Below are positions 35,218 to 44,128 of a DNA stretch of 64,000 nucleotides, in pieces; within the stretch, counting starts at the first letter, position 1; each line of letters begins with the position of its first letter. The position numbers were made by a program, and so were the translations under genes. Location: assembly GCF_014652895.1 (NCBI RefSeq), contig NZ_BMZR01000001.1, positions 186,001 through 250,000 on the forward strand. Direction: 5' to 3'. The notes under the pieces were generated by a model, which saw only the letters and a program-made list of their open reading frames with translations, searched no databases and was not told the origin of the DNA. The DNA is from Psychrobacter glaciei. Lineage in GTDB: Bacteria; Pseudomonadota; Gammaproteobacteria; Pseudomonadales; Moraxellaceae.

Positions 35218-35517
35218 ATGTGTATATTACGCTAATTGGCACTTATGTCAATTGGGTTGTAAGTGTTTGGTCGTTGGTCTTGATCATTTGCTTCTCATAC
35301 TTGAGTAAAAGTGCTATTAGATAGCAGCTAAAGCAGATGAAGCAGATGAAGTTTTGAGGTTCTTAAAGGCAACAGGCCCTAATATAGATACGGCTTATAA
35401 TGTGAATTATGCTATAAATGATGGTGGAGATAATCAGGTAACTGTTTTTGATTAGCGTCTCCTAAATGAGAAAGGCTAAACGTCGGCAGTAAGCACACTT
35501 AAAACCAAGGAGTAGGT

Positions 35518-35943
35518 ATGTCTGCAAGCAAACAAGAAATCGTCGCTTTTATAGAGGCGGAGTTTCCGCAAACCAAATGTAGGGTCGAGTCAGTAGATGA
35601 GAAGGGTTCGACCTTATCGCACGAGATAGGTATTAATGAGCTGCGACCTGGCGGTACGGTCTCTGGGCCGGTGTTGATGAGTGTCGCTGATGTGGCCATT
35701 TATGTGGCAATATTGGGGAAAATCGGTATTGTACCGTTGACCGTGACAACGAGCTTAACCATCAATTTTTTGCGTAAACCTTCAGCAGATGCCCGCATCA
35801 TCGCCGAGTGCACGTTAATGAAAGTAGGGCGCACATTAATCGTAGGCGAGGTTTCTCTTTACTCAGAAGGCTCTAGTGATTTGGTCGCCCATGTGGTTGG
35901 CACTTATTCTGTACCACCACAACCGAGACAGACGACTTTATAG
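35518..35943 (+). CDS. PaaI-like hotdog-fold thioesterase
   Basis: 141 residues. RPGGTVSGPVLMSVADVAIYVAIL followed by TTSLTINFLRKP fits the acyl-CoA thioesterase 4HBT/PaaI family (GGxxxxGGxxxxLxDxA pattern, though the usual second glycine and Asp/Glu region is modified). AAGGAG precedes the ATG. Probably hydrolyses acyl-CoA esters in the cytoplasm; substrate unknown. Confidence 0.85.
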   Translation: MSASKQEIVAFIEAEFPQTKCRVESVDEKGSTLSHEIGINELRPGGTVSGPVLMSVADVAIYVAILGKIGIVPLTVTTSLTINFLRKPSADARIIAECTLMKVGRTLIVGEVSLYSEGSSDLVAHVVGTYSVPPQPRQTTL

Positions 35944-36139
35944 CAATCTATGTTATGTGGTTATATTATTTAACCATGTTATTGATTGAGTTTTTGACTA
36001 AGGCAAGTGGTAAACCCAAGAGATAAACCACAGATAAATCAAACATTTAGATAAATTAACAGACACAAAAAAACCTCAAGTAAACTAATACTTGAGGCGA
36101 AACTTGCTTAAACTCGAAAGTTTAAATTCGTTTTAAATA

Positions 36140-36216
36140 TGGCGCAGCGGACGGGACTCGAACCCGCGACCTCCGGCGTGACAGGCCGGCATTCTAACCA
36201 ACTGAACTACCGCTGC
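36140..36216 (-). tRNA. tRNA-Asp (GTC)
   Basis: 77 nt on the minus strand: acceptor GCAGCGG paired with CCGCTGC, discriminator G, encoded CCA; anticodon loop CTGTCAC with anticodon GTC; T-arm CGGG TTCGAGT CCCG. Followed 55 nt upstream by tRNA-Val in the same direction. Confidence 0.97.
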
Positions 36217-36271
36217 TTAGGTCGTTTTTAGCATCTTACTCGTATAAATAGAGCCCACTTTGCTAAAAGAG

Positions 36272-36347
36272 TGGTGGGTGATGACGGATTCGAACCGCCG
36301 ACATTCTGCGTGTAAGGCAGACGCTCTACCAACTGAGCTAATCACCC
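36272..36347 (-). tRNA. tRNA-Val (TAC)
   Basis: 76 nt on the minus strand: acceptor GGGTGAT with ATCACCC, discriminator A, encoded CCA; anticodon loop CTTACAC with anticodon TAC; T-arm GCGG TTCGAAT CCGT. Transcribed ahead of tRNA-Asp, probably as one unit. Confidence 0.97.
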
Positions 36348-36690
36348 TGAGAAGCGCTAGCTTCGCAAGTTAAAATTCCTTAAAAGGAATCTTATAGAAG
36401 TCTCAACATTTAAAGTTGTCACACTCTAAATTAATAAAAATTCTAACAACATAGAACTTAATTAAGTCCCCTTGCTGTGGGTGTGTATTATATAGATTTA
36501 CGTATGCCTGTCAAACGTTATTTCATATATTTTATAAATTAATGATTATCTTTCCTTTACGCCAGCGACATTAAGACTGGTTCAGCCCATATGGTGGGTA
36601 CATAGTTACCTATTGTGTGCGCGCCAAAAGCTACTATACTGATAATGCTTTGTGGTACGTGCAGGTATTGAATAATTTGATTTGTATTAA
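36348..36690. other. Intergenic region upstream of tRNA-Val and cls
   Basis: About 340 bp between divergent units. Must hold the tRNA promoter (minus strand) and the cls promoter. AT-rich, with no ORF or clear repeat. Confidence 0.5.
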
Positions 36691-38343
36691 TTGACTGATT
36701 GGTTGATGGAGGCAGGCATAGACACTTTTGCTATTGAAAAGTACTTTACGACATGGTCATTGGGTGACTTTGCAGAATTGGGGCTGATATTACATGTCGT
36801 GCTCATGATACTCATGACATTACGAATTGTATCGGTACAGCGCAATATTGGTGTATCGATCGCTTGGGTTGCTGTGCTCTATACCTTGCCTGTCGTGGGA
36901 TTAATTGCCTACATACTGCTTGGTGAGCCAATGATCGGACGTCGCTATCGTGAACGCATGGATCAAGCCAGCCTGCTAATGAACGAGATGGCAAGGCGGG
37001 AGCATTTGGTCTTTGATAAAGGGCAAGATTTGTTGCCTGATAACTATCGCGGTGTCAGCCAAATAGGGACACGCTGGACAGGGTTCGGGGTGTTTCCCGA
37101 TCATCAGATGCAGCTATTAACCGCGCCCAGTGCTATTTTTAAGCGTTTGATCGATGATATTGAGTCAGCAAAGAGCATCATCTTGATGGAGTTTTATATC
37201 ATCTATCCGAAGGGGCAGGTGGTAGAAGTGATAGAGGCGTTGGTCGCTGCCGTACAGCGCGGGGTTGAGTGCCATATATTGGCTGATAGTGTTGGTAGTT
37301 TTAGGTTTTTTAATAGCAATGAGCATCGAATATTAGAGCAAGCAGGTGCCTTTGTACATCAGTCGTTACCAGTAGGCTTGTTCAAGACCTTATTTAAACG
37401 TTCAGATCTGCGTAATCACCGAAAAATGGTGGTCATTGATGAATACATTGGTTATATCGGCAGCTTTAACTTGGTCGATCCTAAGTTTTTTAAACAAAAT
37501 AAAAATGTCGGACAATGGATCGATGTGGCGATACGTAGTGTGAGCCACCGTACCATCAGTATAGCGACGGCGATGGCAAAAGTTGTGGTCACCGATATCG
37601 GCGCTGAAAATAACAACAATCTAGACGAGCTCAACCAGCGAATCAATAACTATACTCGCAAACTATATGTGATGGATCCGACTATCAATGACATCAACAG
37701 TCGGGTAAAATTTTTGGGTGATAGTATCGATGCTGATGAGCCGCTACATACTGGCTCAATGTCGATAGTCATACCACAGATGCCCGTAATAGAAGGCGTG
37801 ATCGCGCAGTTGATACCTTCGGCACCGCAGGTAACAGCGCATGTTATTTATAATACCTTGGTGACGGTTATTCATCGCGCCAATAAACGCATTTGTATTA
37901 CCACGCCATACTTCGTACCTGATGAGGCGCTATCAAGTGCGCTGACGATAGCGGCTAAGCGCGGGATAGAGGTGACGATTATCGTTCCCGAAAAGGTCGA
38001 TTCGTTTTTAGTGCAGCATGCGTCACAAGCGTATTATGAAGAGTTATTGCAGGCGGGCGTCACCATTGCCTTATTTAAGGGCGGGCTGCTACATGCTAAA
38101 ACTGTGGTAATCGATGATGATTATTGTCTGTTTGGTACGGTAAATATTGATATGCGCAGTTTTTATCTCAATATGGAAGTCAGTTTGGCGATTTATACCC
38201 CTGAAATGGTCGCTCAAATTGCTAACTGCCAAGAGACTTATCTACAGAGCTGTCATTTTTTAACGTTAGCAGAATGGCAGCAGCGCGCAGGCTATGAGCG
38301 TTTGTTTGATAATGTGGTACGCTTGTTTAGTCCTTTATTGTAG
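36691..38343 (+). CDS. cls: Cardiolipin synthase
   Basis: 550 residues with TTG start at 36691, or 545 from ATG 36706; no strong RBS decides. Two N-terminal membrane helices (ELGLILHVVLMILMTL and ISIAWVAVLYTLPVVGLIAYILLG) precede two phospholipase-D HKD motifs: HRKMVVIDEYIGYIGSFN and HAKTVVIDDDYCLFGTVNIDMRSF. The enzyme joins phosphatidylglycerol molecules into cardiolipin at the inner membrane. Somewhat longer than E. coli ClsA (486 aa), mostly by a linker before the second HKD domain. Confidence 0.93.
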   Translation: MTDWLMEAGIDTFAIEKYFTTWSLGDFAELGLILHVVLMILMTLRIVSVQRNIGVSIAWVAVLYTLPVVGLIAYILLGEPMIGRRYRERMDQASLLMNEMARREHLVFDKGQDLLPDNYRGVSQIGTRWTGFGVFPDHQMQLLTAPSAIFKRLIDDIESAKSIILMEFYIIYPKGQVVEVIEALVAAVQRGVECHILADSVGSFRFFNSNEHRILEQAGAFVHQSLPVGLFKTLFKRSDLRNHRKMVVIDEYIGYIGSFNLVDPKFFKQNKNVGQWIDVAIRSVSHRTISIATAMAKVVVTDIGAENNNNLDELNQRINNYTRKLYVMDPTINDINSRVKFLGDSIDADEPLHTGSMSIVIPQMPVIEGVIAQLIPSAPQVTAHVIYNTLVTVIHRANKRICITTPYFVPDEALSSALTIAAKRGIEVTIIVPEKVDSFLVQHASQAYYEELLQAGVTIALFKGGLLHAKTVVIDDDYCLFGTVNIDMRSFYLNMEVSLAIYTPEMVAQIANCQETYLQSCHFLTLAEWQQRAGYERLFDNVVRLFSPLL

Positions 38344-38485
38344 CGGTTTATTGTAGCTATTTGAATTTTAGGCTAAGGTAAACTATCTACACATTGTCTT
38401 TATCCATACATTGTTTTACTGTCGCCATCATGACGATGTCATCCTATTTATTATCTATTAAACTGTAAAAGGACACGCTGGTCTT

Positions 38486-40030
38486 ATGTCTGCATCGCCT
38501 CTAACACCACTGGATTATATCGCCGCAGGCTATTGGCAAGATTTCTTAGCGGGACGCCCTATCGCAGGCGGTATTGTCTACGAAACTGAGCTACGTGATT
38601 GCACTTTGGATGAGTCGCTATCGAGCTTACAGCGAGTAGATACTTTGCTATCGCAGATACGCCGTGATCTGATTAAAACGGGTAACTGGGATGAAGATGC
38701 GCTGTTAACGGATGAACGCTATCGTAATCTTATGATGTTTTTGGCATTTTATGCCGGACAAGTATTGGCACAGCAATGGCAAAATACGCCGCATTGGTAT
38801 GGTCAATTCGAGCTGCGCAAACGTTATCCAATATGGTCACTGAGCACCGATGATTTTTATCAGCATATGGCAGTGTTATATAGTGAGAATAATAGTGCCA
38901 ATATTAATGCCAATGCCAATATTAATGACAGTGCCAACTTACCAATATTTTTTGCCCTAGAACCGATAGGCTTGCGCTTGTTCGGTCATGTCGATCTACC
39001 CTTTGTCGCGGTTCAAGGTGGTCAAGTTGCTAGTGGCTTGTATCAAGCGGTTAATGCCAGACTGCCAATCGCTAATAATTACGTGTCCACCATTACCACT
39101 CAAGACAGTAAATCTAATGTGGCTGCTCGCATGGCTTCTCAAGTGGATTTGGGCTCAAGTAGCATAGACTCTAATTCTCAGACAGTGGGCACTAGCGCAG
39201 CATTTTTAGTAAAGCAGAATACAACCGCCACATCAGCAGATGATTTGAATAAAATTGATTTAAATGAAGAGGCTTCTACGTATATCGTATCAGACAGGCT
39301 AACCAATGAAAGCTTATCGAATGAACAAGAGAACCAATTAAAGCCTGAACCATCTAAAGCGGAGCTGCCAGTAGTACAGACCATTCCCTCGGTAAAAACC
39401 AAGCCAGCAGCCGCTGTCAAACCCTCACCAACCCCAGAGATTTTTAGTCAATTACTCATAGAGTTAGATGAGATTGAACGGCCGCAAACAGCGGGCAATG
39501 CTGAATATCAGCAAGCCCGTAAAGTCTTGGATCAGTTTGAACAGCATGTTGCCAAGCAATCTAAACCGCGTGCGCAAATTAACTTTTCAGAGAATCATCT
39601 GGCGGCAAAAAAGCAAGCGTTGTTGAAACTACAAAAGGCCGCGCATGTCGGGAATACCGCTGCTATGCTGCGTTTGGCGATGTATGAGCTACTCGGTGAA
39701 GGCTTGGTGATTGATAAAAATGCTGGTATAGAGGCAGGTGTTGAATGGGTTAAGCAAGCCGCCAGCAAAGACGACAGCCGAGCGCAGCGCTTACTCAGTA
39801 AGATGTACTACCAAGGGGTTGGCGTCGTGCAAGATATCAATAACGGTAAATATTGGTTAGAGCAAGCTGCCCAAAACGGTCACGTGGAAGCGGCCAGTTT
39901 GGTGGCACAGTGGCAGCAAGCGCAAGCGTTGATAACGACACAAAAGCAAGAGCAACACAGTATTAAGCGCTATCAGCTGTTACTGGCGGTAGTGCTAGTA
40001 GTGGCGGTGTTAATATTAATTATTGTCTAA
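38486..40030 (+). CDS. Sel1-repeat protein with C-terminal membrane anchor
   Basis: 514 residues. The N-terminal 150 aa form an uncharacterised helical domain; residues about 215-315 are a low-complexity Ser/Asn/Glu-rich linker; residues about 385-480 hold two or three Sel1-like repeats (AAMLRLAMYELLGEGLVIDKNAGIEAGVEWVKQAA, AQRLLSKMYYQGVGVVQDINNGKYWLEQAA). The last 20 residues (LLLAVVLVVAVLILIIV) are one membrane helix, a tail anchor. Sel1 proteins are scaffolds for protein contacts; the partner is unknown. Confidence 0.85.
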   Translation: MSASPLTPLDYIAAGYWQDFLAGRPIAGGIVYETELRDCTLDESLSSLQRVDTLLSQIRRDLIKTGNWDEDALLTDERYRNLMMFLAFYAGQVLAQQWQNTPHWYGQFELRKRYPIWSLSTDDFYQHMAVLYSENNSANINANANINDSANLPIFFALEPIGLRLFGHVDLPFVAVQGGQVASGLYQAVNARLPIANNYVSTITTQDSKSNVAARMASQVDLGSSSIDSNSQTVGTSAAFLVKQNTTATSADDLNKIDLNEEASTYIVSDRLTNESLSNEQENQLKPEPSKAELPVVQTIPSVKTKPAAAVKPSPTPEIFSQLLIELDEIERPQTAGNAEYQQARKVLDQFEQHVAKQSKPRAQINFSENHLAAKKQALLKLQKAAHVGNTAAMLRLAMYELLGEGLVIDKNAGIEAGVEWVKQAASKDDSRAQRLLSKMYYQGVGVVQDINNGKYWLEQAAQNGHVEAASLVAQWQQAQALITTQKQEQHSIKRYQLLLAVVLVVAVLILIIV

Positions 40031-40162
40031 ACGATTTTTGTTAGCTCATACTGCGTAAAAGCTTATTATTAAGCAGCAAATTCAGGTAGAATTGTCGCGT
40101 TTTTTACCATCAGTTTTTTTGAGAATGGTATTATCTGATCCATTACTAATCTGGGCTGTTCT

Positions 40163-41827
40163 ATGCCATCTTCTCCTACGCCATCCAAACCCTCTACCAC
40201 CGCATCTTCATCTACCGCGTTGTCCAGTCGAGCAGTGTATCAGCCACCCTTTTATTATCAATGTATCATTGGCTTACTAAAGCCGCTATATCGCCTACAG
40301 GTTTGGCGACGCTCACACGAGCGCGACAACTATCAGCAAGAAGTGGCGCAGCGTTTCGGCAAGCACTATCCTGCAGCGCCAACAGCTGATATCAAAGCTG
40401 AAATAAACCATAAAGCTGAGATGAATAATAACGTTATCTGGTGCCACGCGGTGTCTTTAGGTGAGACCAATACAGTAGCGCCGTTGCTAGACATGCTATT
40501 GGCTCATGGTTATCAGATTTGGCTGACCAATACCACGCAGACAGGTTTTGCCCGCGGTGCCAGTCGTTTCGCTGATGACATTGCTCAGGGTCGGCTTAGC
40601 CATAGCTATGTACCTGTGGATAGCCCTGCTGTTATCGAAACGTTTTTAGCGCACGTGCAGCCAGTTGCGGCTTTATTTGTAGAGACCGAGCTGTGGGCAA
40701 ATATTTTAGCCAAGCTATCCGAGCATCGTATTCCGAGCATCTTAGTCAATGGTCGTCTATCAGCCAGTTCATTTACAAGCTACCAAAAAATCGCTGCTGT
40801 CAGCGCCAGTATGATGAAAAACCTGACGTTAATTATTGCGCAAGACAACGAGTCTGCCAAACGCTTTCGTCAGCTGGGCGCTCATAGTGCGCAAATTCGG
40901 GTGGCGGGCTCACTCAAGTGGGTCATTAATAGCCCAGTGCTTAATAATGAAACGATTGATAGCAAAACTGATGATGTACAAGCGACTGATAGCAACGCTG
41001 CTAAGAAAGAACATGAGCGTGCCACTATACAAAAGCAAAAGAGCGGTATTGCCGTCGAGTTGGGAATAGCGGATCGTCCTATTTGGGTCGCGGCCAGCAC
41101 CCATAGCGGTGAGGAAAGCATCGCTCTGTCATTACAAGAGCAGCTATTGTCCAACCCAGCGCTGGCAGACACGCTGTTGATTATCGTGCCCAGACATCCT
41201 GAACGCTTTGATGAAGTGGCGACACTTATCCAAAACAGCACGTTGATAATGGCACGGCGCAGTAACGAAGAAATAATCAATGCGGACACGCAAGTCTATT
41301 TAGCAGATAGTATGGGCGAGCTGATGACATGGTATACGCTAGCCGATGTGGCGTTGGTGGGCGGTTCGTTGGTCGATGTGGGCGGACATAATCCGGTTGA
41401 GCCAGCGAGTGTGGCAACACCGGTGCTAATGGGACGCCAAACCCAATCGTGTCAAAGTGTGGTCGATAAGCTGGCGAGTGTGGGCGCGTTATATCAGCCA
41501 AATAATGCGTTTTATCATCCAGTTACGATAAAGCCAACGACGATAGAGGATATTGCTACCAATAATGAAAATATCGCCAATTCAGATATCAGTAGTTCAG
41601 AAATAAAGGGTAAGCAAAAATCCTCGCGCAAAAAATCCTCATTGGCTGCTAACGATACGGCGCTCATTTATGATCAGCTACAGTCTTGGCTTATCCATCC
41701 GCTATTAGCCAAACAGGCAGGGCAAGCTGGCGAGCAGATGACCGTACAGCAGCAAGCAGTATTAACGCGTCAATTTGCCATGATCGAAAAGGTGATTGAG
41801 CAACACTCAAACCAAGAGACTCTATGA
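40163..41827 (+). CDS. waaA: 3-deoxy-D-manno-octulosonic-acid (Kdo) transferase
   Basis: 554 residues. Adds Kdo to lipid IVA at the inner membrane in lipopolysaccharide core synthesis. Seen: N-terminal hydrophobic FYYQCIIGLLKPLYRL, WCHAVSLGETNTVAPLL, VETELWANILAKL and PVEPASVATPVLMGRQTQS, all characteristic of WaaA/KdtA (GT30). It is longer than E. coli WaaA (425 aa) because of a 25-residue Ser/Thr/Pro N-terminal tail and two hydrophilic insertions (around residues 260-300 and 455-490). Overlaps rsmE by 4 bp. Confidence 0.95.
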   Translation: MPSSPTPSKPSTTASSSTALSSRAVYQPPFYYQCIIGLLKPLYRLQVWRRSHERDNYQQEVAQRFGKHYPAAPTADIKAEINHKAEMNNNVIWCHAVSLGETNTVAPLLDMLLAHGYQIWLTNTTQTGFARGASRFADDIAQGRLSHSYVPVDSPAVIETFLAHVQPVAALFVETELWANILAKLSEHRIPSILVNGRLSASSFTSYQKIAAVSASMMKNLTLIIAQDNESAKRFRQLGAHSAQIRVAGSLKWVINSPVLNNETIDSKTDDVQATDSNAAKKEHERATIQKQKSGIAVELGIADRPIWVAASTHSGEESIALSLQEQLLSNPALADTLLIIVPRHPERFDEVATLIQNSTLIMARRSNEEIINADTQVYLADSMGELMTWYTLADVALVGGSLVDVGGHNPVEPASVATPVLMGRQTQSCQSVVDKLASVGALYQPNNAFYHPVTIKPTTIEDIATNNENIANSDISSSEIKGKQKSSRKKSSLAANDTALIYDQLQSWLIHPLLAKQAGQAGEQMTVQQQAVLTRQFAMIEKVIEQHSNQETL

Positions 41828-42600
41828 ACTGTCTATTACTGCCTGCCGAAAACTTTTCGCAAGATTCTGCGACAATCAATAATCTATCGCAAATTAACCA
41901 TATCAATGATGTGTTGACCGCAGCAGTGGGAGATACCCTCAAAATCGGGCAACTCGGTGGCAATCTTGGTACGGCGATGATTGAGGAGGTTGCTGCTCAC
42001 CGTATTCAGCTAGGTGATGTCCAATTGTCAGTTGTGCCACCTGCTAAGTTAAATCTGACGGTCATCTTGGCATTACCACGTCCAAAAGTGCTGCGCCGCT
42101 TGATAATGGATATGACTGCGCTTGGCGTGCGCGATATTATCCTTATCAATAGCTACCGCACGCAAAAGAGCTATTGGCAAAGTCCGATGTTGAGTCGCCT
42201 CGATGAGTTCGTACTAGAAGGCTTACAACAAGGAGTGGATACTGTTGCCCCGCGCATTACTTTGCAAAAGCGTTTTAAACCCTTTGTCGAGGATGAGCTG
42301 GCAAGTCTAATCACCAACCGCGCTATTGTCGCGCACCCTTACAGCGATCTGTCATTTTCGCAATATGTGCAGCAGCAAGTGCTAACAAAGCAAGAGCAAA
42401 CTGCGCCATCGCTCGTAGAAACCAACTCAGCTAATAGCACCTCCTTGCCCAGTCTCGTTTGTATCGGCGCAGAAGGGGGCTGGATCGACTATGAGATTGA
42501 GCTACTTGCCAGTCAAGGCTGTCAGGCGGTACACATAGGTCCACGCATATTGCGTACTGAAGCGGCAGTCAATGTGATTTTGGGGCAATGGTTGTTATAA
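41824..42600 (+). CDS. rsmE: 16S rRNA m3U1498 methyltransferase
   Basis: 258 residues. The SPOUT knot C-terminus CIGAEGGWIDYEIELLASQGCQAVHIGPRILRTEAA is the RsmE signature; the N-terminal PUA-like region begins at KIGQLGGNLGTAMI. It methylates N3 of U1498 in 16S rRNA. The ATGA overlap with waaA means translational coupling. A stretch of about 20 Ser/Asn/Gln-rich residues is inserted before the knot. Confidence 0.94.
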   Translation: MNCLLLPAENFSQDSATINNLSQINHINDVLTAAVGDTLKIGQLGGNLGTAMIEEVAAHRIQLGDVQLSVVPPAKLNLTVILALPRPKVLRRLIMDMTALGVRDIILINSYRTQKSYWQSPMLSRLDEFVLEGLQQGVDTVAPRITLQKRFKPFVEDELASLITNRAIVAHPYSDLSFSQYVQQQVLTKQEQTAPSLVETNSANSTSLPSLVCIGAEGGWIDYEIELLASQGCQAVHIGPRILRTEAAVNVILGQWLL

Positions 42601-42621
42601 AAAAGTGTTGAGCGAACACTA

Positions 42622-42676
42622 TTTGGCTAAATCATTGCTTTTGAAATTGTATTTTAAAAGCAATGATTTAGCCAAA
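42622..42676. terminator. Long perfect hairpin after rsmE
   Basis: A 21-bp perfect inverted repeat (42622-42642 with 42656-42676) encloses a 13-nt loop. There is no T-run after it on the plus strand. It may protect the waaA-rsmE mRNA, end transcription factor-dependently, or be a remnant of a small mobile element. Confidence 0.55.
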
Positions 42677-42710
42677 CAAGCACCAGTTTATGCAGTTAAA
42701 TAAATGTATT

Positions 42711-42729
42711 GATAATTAATCTCATTTCT
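42711..42729 (+). promoter_or_regulatory. Weak Fur-box-like sequence upstream of the iron transporter
   Basis: GATAATTAATCTCATTTCT matches about 12 of 19 consensus positions, 100 bp before the iron-binding protein gene. Iron control is expected for such transporters, but the match is poor. Confidence 0.3.
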
Positions 42730-42827
42730 ATTAGTATGTTGTTTTCAACTAATATGCTCTTATTACTCTTAATGAGTAATGTTTTTTTTATCTCTCACTT
42801 ATCCGTAGCACCATTATGGGGAAAACC

Positions 42828-43952
42828 ATGTCATTGAAAGCTTTCAGCGCAAATTTACCTTCTACCAAGCTCACTTTACCTGTTGCCGTATTTGGCATGA
42901 TGCTAGGGCTTGCGGGTTGTAGTAATTCCTCTACGCCAGAAGAAAGCGTTGATGCTGAAGCGGCGCCAGCTAGTAGCGAGCAAGAAGTGGCTAACGATGG
43001 CGCGACGAGTGCTGAAGGACAAACGATTACGATCTACTCATCACGTAACGAGCAGCTGATCAAGCCTTTGCTAGACCGCTATACAGAAGAAACAGGTGTC
43101 AAAATTGAACTGGTCACTGATAAAAGTGGTCCATTGATGGCACGCTTGCAAGCGGAAGGTCAAAATACGCCAGCGGATATGCTATTGACTGTAGATGCGG
43201 GTAATTTGTGGCAAGCTACAGAACAAGGATTGCTCCAGCCAGTGGCATCGACGGTATTAGAAGCCAATGTCCCTGCAAAATATCGTGATCCAAAAGGTCA
43301 GTGGACAGGTCTGTCATTACGTGCCCGTACTATCATGTATGACCCAAGTAAAGTCAGCGCCGACCAGTTATCCACTTATGCAGATTTGGCGGATCCAAAA
43401 TGGAAAGGCAAGCTTTGTTTGCGCACCTCAAACTCTGTATACAACCAGTCATTGGTTGCCAGTATGATTGAAAACTTAGGCGAAGAAAAAACCGAAGCCG
43501 TCATTCGTGGTTGGGTAGATAATTTAGCCACTGACGTCTTTAGTGATGACACTAGCATGCTAAAGGCTATCGCTGCCGGTCAGTGTGAAGTAGGCTTGTC
43601 TAACAGCTACTACTATGGTCGCTTGCTCGATGAGCAGCCTGATTTTCCTGTCAAAGTCTTTTGGGCAAACCAAGGCACTACTGGTACCCACGTGAATATT
43701 TCTGGGGCAGGTGTGGTGACAGGATCAGACAATCCTGATGGCGCCCTCAAATTAATGGAATGGTTGTCTTCGGATAAAGCCCAAGGTCTCTATGCCAGCT
43801 CTGATAAAGAATATCCAGTCAAAGAAGGCGTTGATGAGTCAGATATGCTCAGATCGTGGGGCGAATTCAAAAAAGATGATATCAACGTGCAAAAGTTTGG
43901 TGAGCGTCAAACCCAAGCGATTCAAATGATGGACAAAGCAGGTTATAAATAG
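42828..43952 (+). CDS. Iron(III) ABC transporter substrate-binding lipoprotein (FbpA/FutA-like)
   Basis: 374 residues from ATG 42828, which has GGGG 8 nt upstream; an upstream ATG at 42816 is less likely. Signal peptide with lipobox LAGC (Cys near 31). The extracellular-solute-binding fold starts at QTITIYSSRNEQLIKPLLDRY; SNSYYYGRLL with paired tyrosines is the iron-binding motif of FbpA-type proteins. Followed by the permease and ATPase of the same system. Periplasmic capture of ferric iron is inferred from family and tyrosines. Confidence 0.92.
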   Translation: MSLKAFSANLPSTKLTLPVAVFGMMLGLAGCSNSSTPEESVDAEAAPASSEQEVANDGATSAEGQTITIYSSRNEQLIKPLLDRYTEETGVKIELVTDKSGPLMARLQAEGQNTPADMLLTVDAGNLWQATEQGLLQPVASTVLEANVPAKYRDPKGQWTGLSLRARTIMYDPSKVSADQLSTYADLADPKWKGKLCLRTSNSVYNQSLVASMIENLGEEKTEAVIRGWVDNLATDVFSDDTSMLKAIAAGQCEVGLSNSYYYGRLLDEQPDFPVKVFWANQGTTGTHVNISGAGVVTGSDNPDGALKLMEWLSSDKAQGLYASSDKEYPVKEGVDESDMLRSWGEFKKDDINVQKFGERQTQAIQMMDKAGYK

Positions 43953-44128
43953 AGTATCACAAGCCAACCACGCCCAAAAAATGACAGTAGCCATAAGATA
44001 AATGTCAGTATGACTCTTAGTAAGCGGAACAGTAAGCTGAGCAAGTTTGGCAGAGAAAATGGTGTTTTTGGGTGTGCGATAGGCGAATTAGATCGGGATC
44101 TCTATGCGTATGACATGGTAATAATTAT

